A stretch of 64,000 bases of DNA, from assembly GCF_947492535.1 (NCBI RefSeq), contig NZ_CANLNH010000006.1, positions 124,001 through 188,000 on the forward strand, given 5' to 3'. The first letter of the stretch is position 1; every line of letters starts with the position of its first letter. Under the pieces are notes generated by a model that did no database searches, was not told the DNA's origin, and saw only the letters and a program-made list of their open reading frames with translations. Source of the DNA: an uncultured Dokdonia sp. Lineage in GTDB: Bacteria > Bacteroidota > Bacteroidia > Flavobacteriales > Flavobacteriaceae. Made by a program: the position numbers and the translations under genes. Positions 61,906 to 64,000 of this stretch are shown one piece after another.

Positions 61906-62967
61906 CTATACAACTCCTATAAACTCATTTAATTTCCCTTCAATTTTTTCAGGAGTGAGTAATGAATAATAATACGCATGTCGTTTTTTAATATCCTTAA
62001 GGCTTTTAGAAACGTAAAGATTAGATTCATAATCTTGTAGGTGAACTACATGATTTTGATCATTTTCATATAATGCCCAAGCAGCTCTACGTATCCAAGG
62101 AGAGAAGATCGTAAATGTCGGAATATCCAGTGCTTTTGCCATATTGATAGCACCACCTTCATTACCTATTAGTGCGTCACATTGTGTCGTTAACGCAATA
62201 AACTCACGTAAACTTTTTCCATAAATATCTTTTAAGATATGCTGCTGTGTTTTTTCTGAACACAATTGATACAATGCGTCTACCTGATCTATTTGTTTTG
62301 GAATATAATTAAAGAGTAACCGAGCTTCTGTCGAGTGTACAATATGATCTAATAAGGTGGCTAGGTAGGGCAGAGGGTATGTCTTATTAGAAGCACTTCC
62401 TAAAATGCCTATCATATATAATTTCTGATCAGGATGTGTTCTAGCGCCTGCTAGTATTTTTTTCGCGGAAGCGGTCTCTTCATCAGTCACATAAAGTTTA
62501 GGTTTTAATGCTTTAGGAAAATCAGTATCAATGGCTTGAAGTAGCTTCATACGATTCTCTATAGCGAGCCCTGCTTCAGTTTCTGGAGTATAGTGATATG
62601 AATATAGGTCTGTGAATACAAGTTTTGTATACCATTTTTTATACCCGATGCGTTGTGGGGCTTTCGTAATTTTAGCTATACGAGCACTTCCTATTTTTGA
62701 ATAGACATCAATACTAATATCATACATATAGGAAGCTAAAGAGGTATACAACTCTTTAAGTGCTTTATTACTTTTCTCCATTTCTGGAGTAAACACTATC
62801 TTTTTATCTATAAATGGATTGTTCTCTAATACAGGTAAAGTATGCTCATTAATAAGATAATGAACTTCTGCGGTTGGGTATTTATGTTTTATTGCTTCAC
62901 AAAGAATAGACGATGTAAGAACATCGCCTATCATTTTGTGTTGTATAATTAATATTTTTTTACCCAT
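61906..62967 (-). CDS. Glycosyltransferase family 9 (heptosyltransferase-like)
   Basis: 353-residue GT-B enzyme of the LPS heptosyltransferase family. Seen: KILIIQHKMIGDVLTSSILCEAIKHKYP (split motif GDVLTSS), IGILGSASNKTYPLPYLATLL as the donor-domain start, and the nucleotide-sugar site LIGNEGGAINMAKALDIPTF. It probably extends the LPS core; donor may be a heptose or another sugar. It is followed on the same strand by nothing and preceded by dapD after 9 nt. A weak palindrome variant lies near 62461-62474. Confidence 0.88.
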   Translation of the reverse strand: MGKKILIIQHKMIGDVLTSSILCEAIKHKYPTAEVHYLINEHTLPVLENNPFIDKKIVFTPEMEKSNKALKELYTSLASYMYDISIDVYSKIGSARIAKITKAPQRIGYKKWYTKLVFTDLYSYHYTPETEAGLAIENRMKLLQAIDTDFPKALKPKLYVTDEETASAKKILAGARTHPDQKLYMIGILGSASNKTYPLPYLATLLDHIVHSTEARLLFNYIPKQIDQVDALYQLCSEKTQQHILKDIYGKSLREFIALTTQCDALIGNEGGAINMAKALDIPTFTIFSPWIRRAAWALYENDQNHVVHLQDYESNLYVSKSLKDIKKRHAYYYSLLTPEKIEGKLNEFIGVV

Positions 62968-62976
62968 ATAGCGTGA

Positions 62977-63792
62977 TTATACTGCTACATCATATTCTCT
63001 TAGAGCGTCATTAAGAGAGGTTTTTTTATTGGTGCTTTCTTTACGTTTTCCTATAATTAAAGCACACGGCACATTATATTCTCCTGCAGCAAATTTCTTT
63101 GTATAACTTCCAGGAATCACTACAGAACGTGCAGGAACTCTTCCTTTCATTTCAACAGGCGTATCACCAGTAACATCTATGATTTTTGTACTCATGGTTA
63201 ATACAACATTTGCCCCTAAAACAGCTTCTTTTTCTACGCGTACGCCTTCTACAACGATACATCTACTCCCTATAAAAGCACCATCCTCTATAATTACCGG
63301 AGCTGCTTGTAATGGTTCTAATACACCGCCTATTCCTACACCACCACTTAAGTGTACATTTTTACCTATTTGGGCACAACTTCCTACGGTTGCCCATGTA
63401 TCTACCATCGTTCCTTCATCTACATATGCACCTATATTTACATAACTAGGCATCAAGATAACACCGCTAGAGATATACGCTCCATGGCGTGCTACAGCAT
63501 TAGGTACCACACGAATACCACGGTTTTTAAAATCTCTTTTTAGCGGAATTTTATCATGGTATTCAAAAATTCCTGCTTCTAATGTTTCCATTTGTTGAAT
63601 TGGAAAATATAATACGACTGCTTTCTTTACCCATTCATTGACTTGCCATCCAGTATCGGTAGGCTCGGCAACACGTAGTGTACCACGATCAAGCATATCT
63701 ACTACTTCACGAATGGCATTAATGGTAACTGGATTTTGTAACTCAGAACGATCGTCCCAAGCTTTTTCAATTAGATTTTGTAACTGATTCAT
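62977..63792 (-). CDS. dapD: Tetrahydrodipicolinate N-succinyltransferase
   Basis: 271-residue enzyme of the succinylase branch of lysine and diaminopimelate synthesis. Seen: N-terminal helical domain (LQNLIEKAWDDRSELQ), hexapeptide beta-helix with RVVPNAVARHGAYI, the substrate-binding VDTWATVGSCAQIG and GVGIGGVLEPLQAAPVIIED. Length is normal. It follows a thioredoxin-like gene by 14 nt and precedes the GT9 gene by 9 nt. Confidence 0.96.
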   Translation of the reverse strand: MNQLQNLIEKAWDDRSELQNPVTINAIREVVDMLDRGTLRVAEPTDTGWQVNEWVKKAVVLYFPIQQMETLEAGIFEYHDKIPLKRDFKNRGIRVVPNAVARHGAYISSGVILMPSYVNIGAYVDEGTMVDTWATVGSCAQIGKNVHLSGGVGIGGVLEPLQAAPVIIEDGAFIGSRCIVVEGVRVEKEAVLGANVVLTMSTKIIDVTGDTPVEMKGRVPARSVVIPGSYTKKFAAGEYNVPCALIIGKRKESTNKKTSLNDALREYDVAV

Positions 63793-63806
63793 TTCAATTT
63801 TTCTTA

Positions 63807-64000
63807 TTATTTTTTATTTATATAGTTCTCAAATTGAGCAAAACTGCTAAACCGAGCTTGTATACTTCCTGTATGATCTATGAGTGCGTAGGTTGGAAAC
63901 TCCCAAATAGACAAATCATAAGTCAATCGTTTTTCTAGTTTCTGTTCTCGTACATTCACCCATGGATACTCATGTTTTTCTAGATAGTTTCTCCATATGG
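63807..64000 (-). CDS. Thioredoxin-like protein, C-terminal part (cut by window edge)
   Basis: The last 64 codons of a minus-strand gene, open to the window end. Seen: WRNYLEKHEYPWVNV, then YDLSIWEFPTYALIDHTGSI with the cis-proline-type FPTYALID segment of TlpA/thioredoxin-fold proteins, ending SFAQFENYINKK. The catalytic Cys pair would lie upstream, outside the window. Adjacent to dapD (14 nt), so co-transcribed with it. Confidence 0.75.
   Translation of the reverse strand, partial: IWRNYLEKHEYPWVNVREQKLEKRLTYDLSIWEFPTYALIDHTGSIQARFSSFAQFENYINKK

Overview
The window comes from a chromosome of the Bacteroidota, family Flavobacteriaceae. It is AT-rich. Promoters fit the Bacteroidetes pattern (TTG, about 20 nt, TAnnTTTG). 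There is a type IX secretion sorting domain and the T9SS regulator PorX, a fused LpxC-FabZ, many lipoproteins, and small double-glycine-leader peptides. The palindrome GCTTTCGCGAAAGC occurs 11 times exactly, plus degenerate copies; the genus may be Dokdonia or a relative, but that is only an impression. I saw no rRNA, tRNA, CRISPR array or complete insertion sequence.

Layout. 1-8.5 kb: a plus-strand surface polysaccharide operon (GT4, PglC-like phosphoglycosyltransferase, PglD-like acetyltransferase, PglE-like aminotransferase, PglF-like dehydratase, then Wza-like export lipoprotein and Wzc-like tyrosine kinase), followed by an opposing PHP-type phosphatase. The four Pgl-like genes could supply a bacillosamine-type initiating sugar. 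9.6-14.5 kb: a 1627-residue secreted M14 peptidase. 14.8-19.4 kb: a membrane class III cyclase; a glutathione peroxidase / folE / PTPS operon divergent from an FAD oxidoreductase across a 17-bp inverted repeat. 19.6-22.0 kb: an accessory island with a duplicated Cys-rich double-glycine peptide gene (one copy frameshifted), a membrane-protein remnant, and a Cys-rich gene interrupted by an in-frame TGA. 22-34.7 kb: mnmE carrying an in-frame repeat insertion, small membrane proteins, lipoproteins, a helicase, a dipeptidase, an Arg/Ser-rich repeat protein and TerC.

34.7-42.3 kb: an XRE regulator divergent from an M14 peptidase across repeated TTTACAATTGTAAA sites, an Lrp-type regulator, DinB, aroB, proline dehydrogenase, alanine dehydrogenase and a tiny secreted peptide. 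42.6-47 kb: tsaE, a TPR/AraC sensor-regulator and porX. 47-58.3 kb: a largely housekeeping plus-strand run: HD hydrolase, lpxD, lpxC-fabZ, lpxA, efp, a second LpxD-like gene, sucD, fabG, a VWA-like membrane protein and a prohibitin. 58.5-64 kb: a third double-glycine peptide, LPS-type glycosyltransferases, a nucleotide-sugar epimerase, a frameshifted hypothetical gene, a GT9 transferase, dapD and the tail of a thioredoxin-like gene.

The most interesting signals are the dispersed palindrome, which sits both between and inside genes in several reading frames; the decayed 19.6-22 kb island; a REPIN-like two-hairpin repeat present twice; and several candidate operators. Many long-ORF starts are false: in several genes the TTG 'start' is actually the -33 or -7 promoter element, and the true ATG lies downstream.
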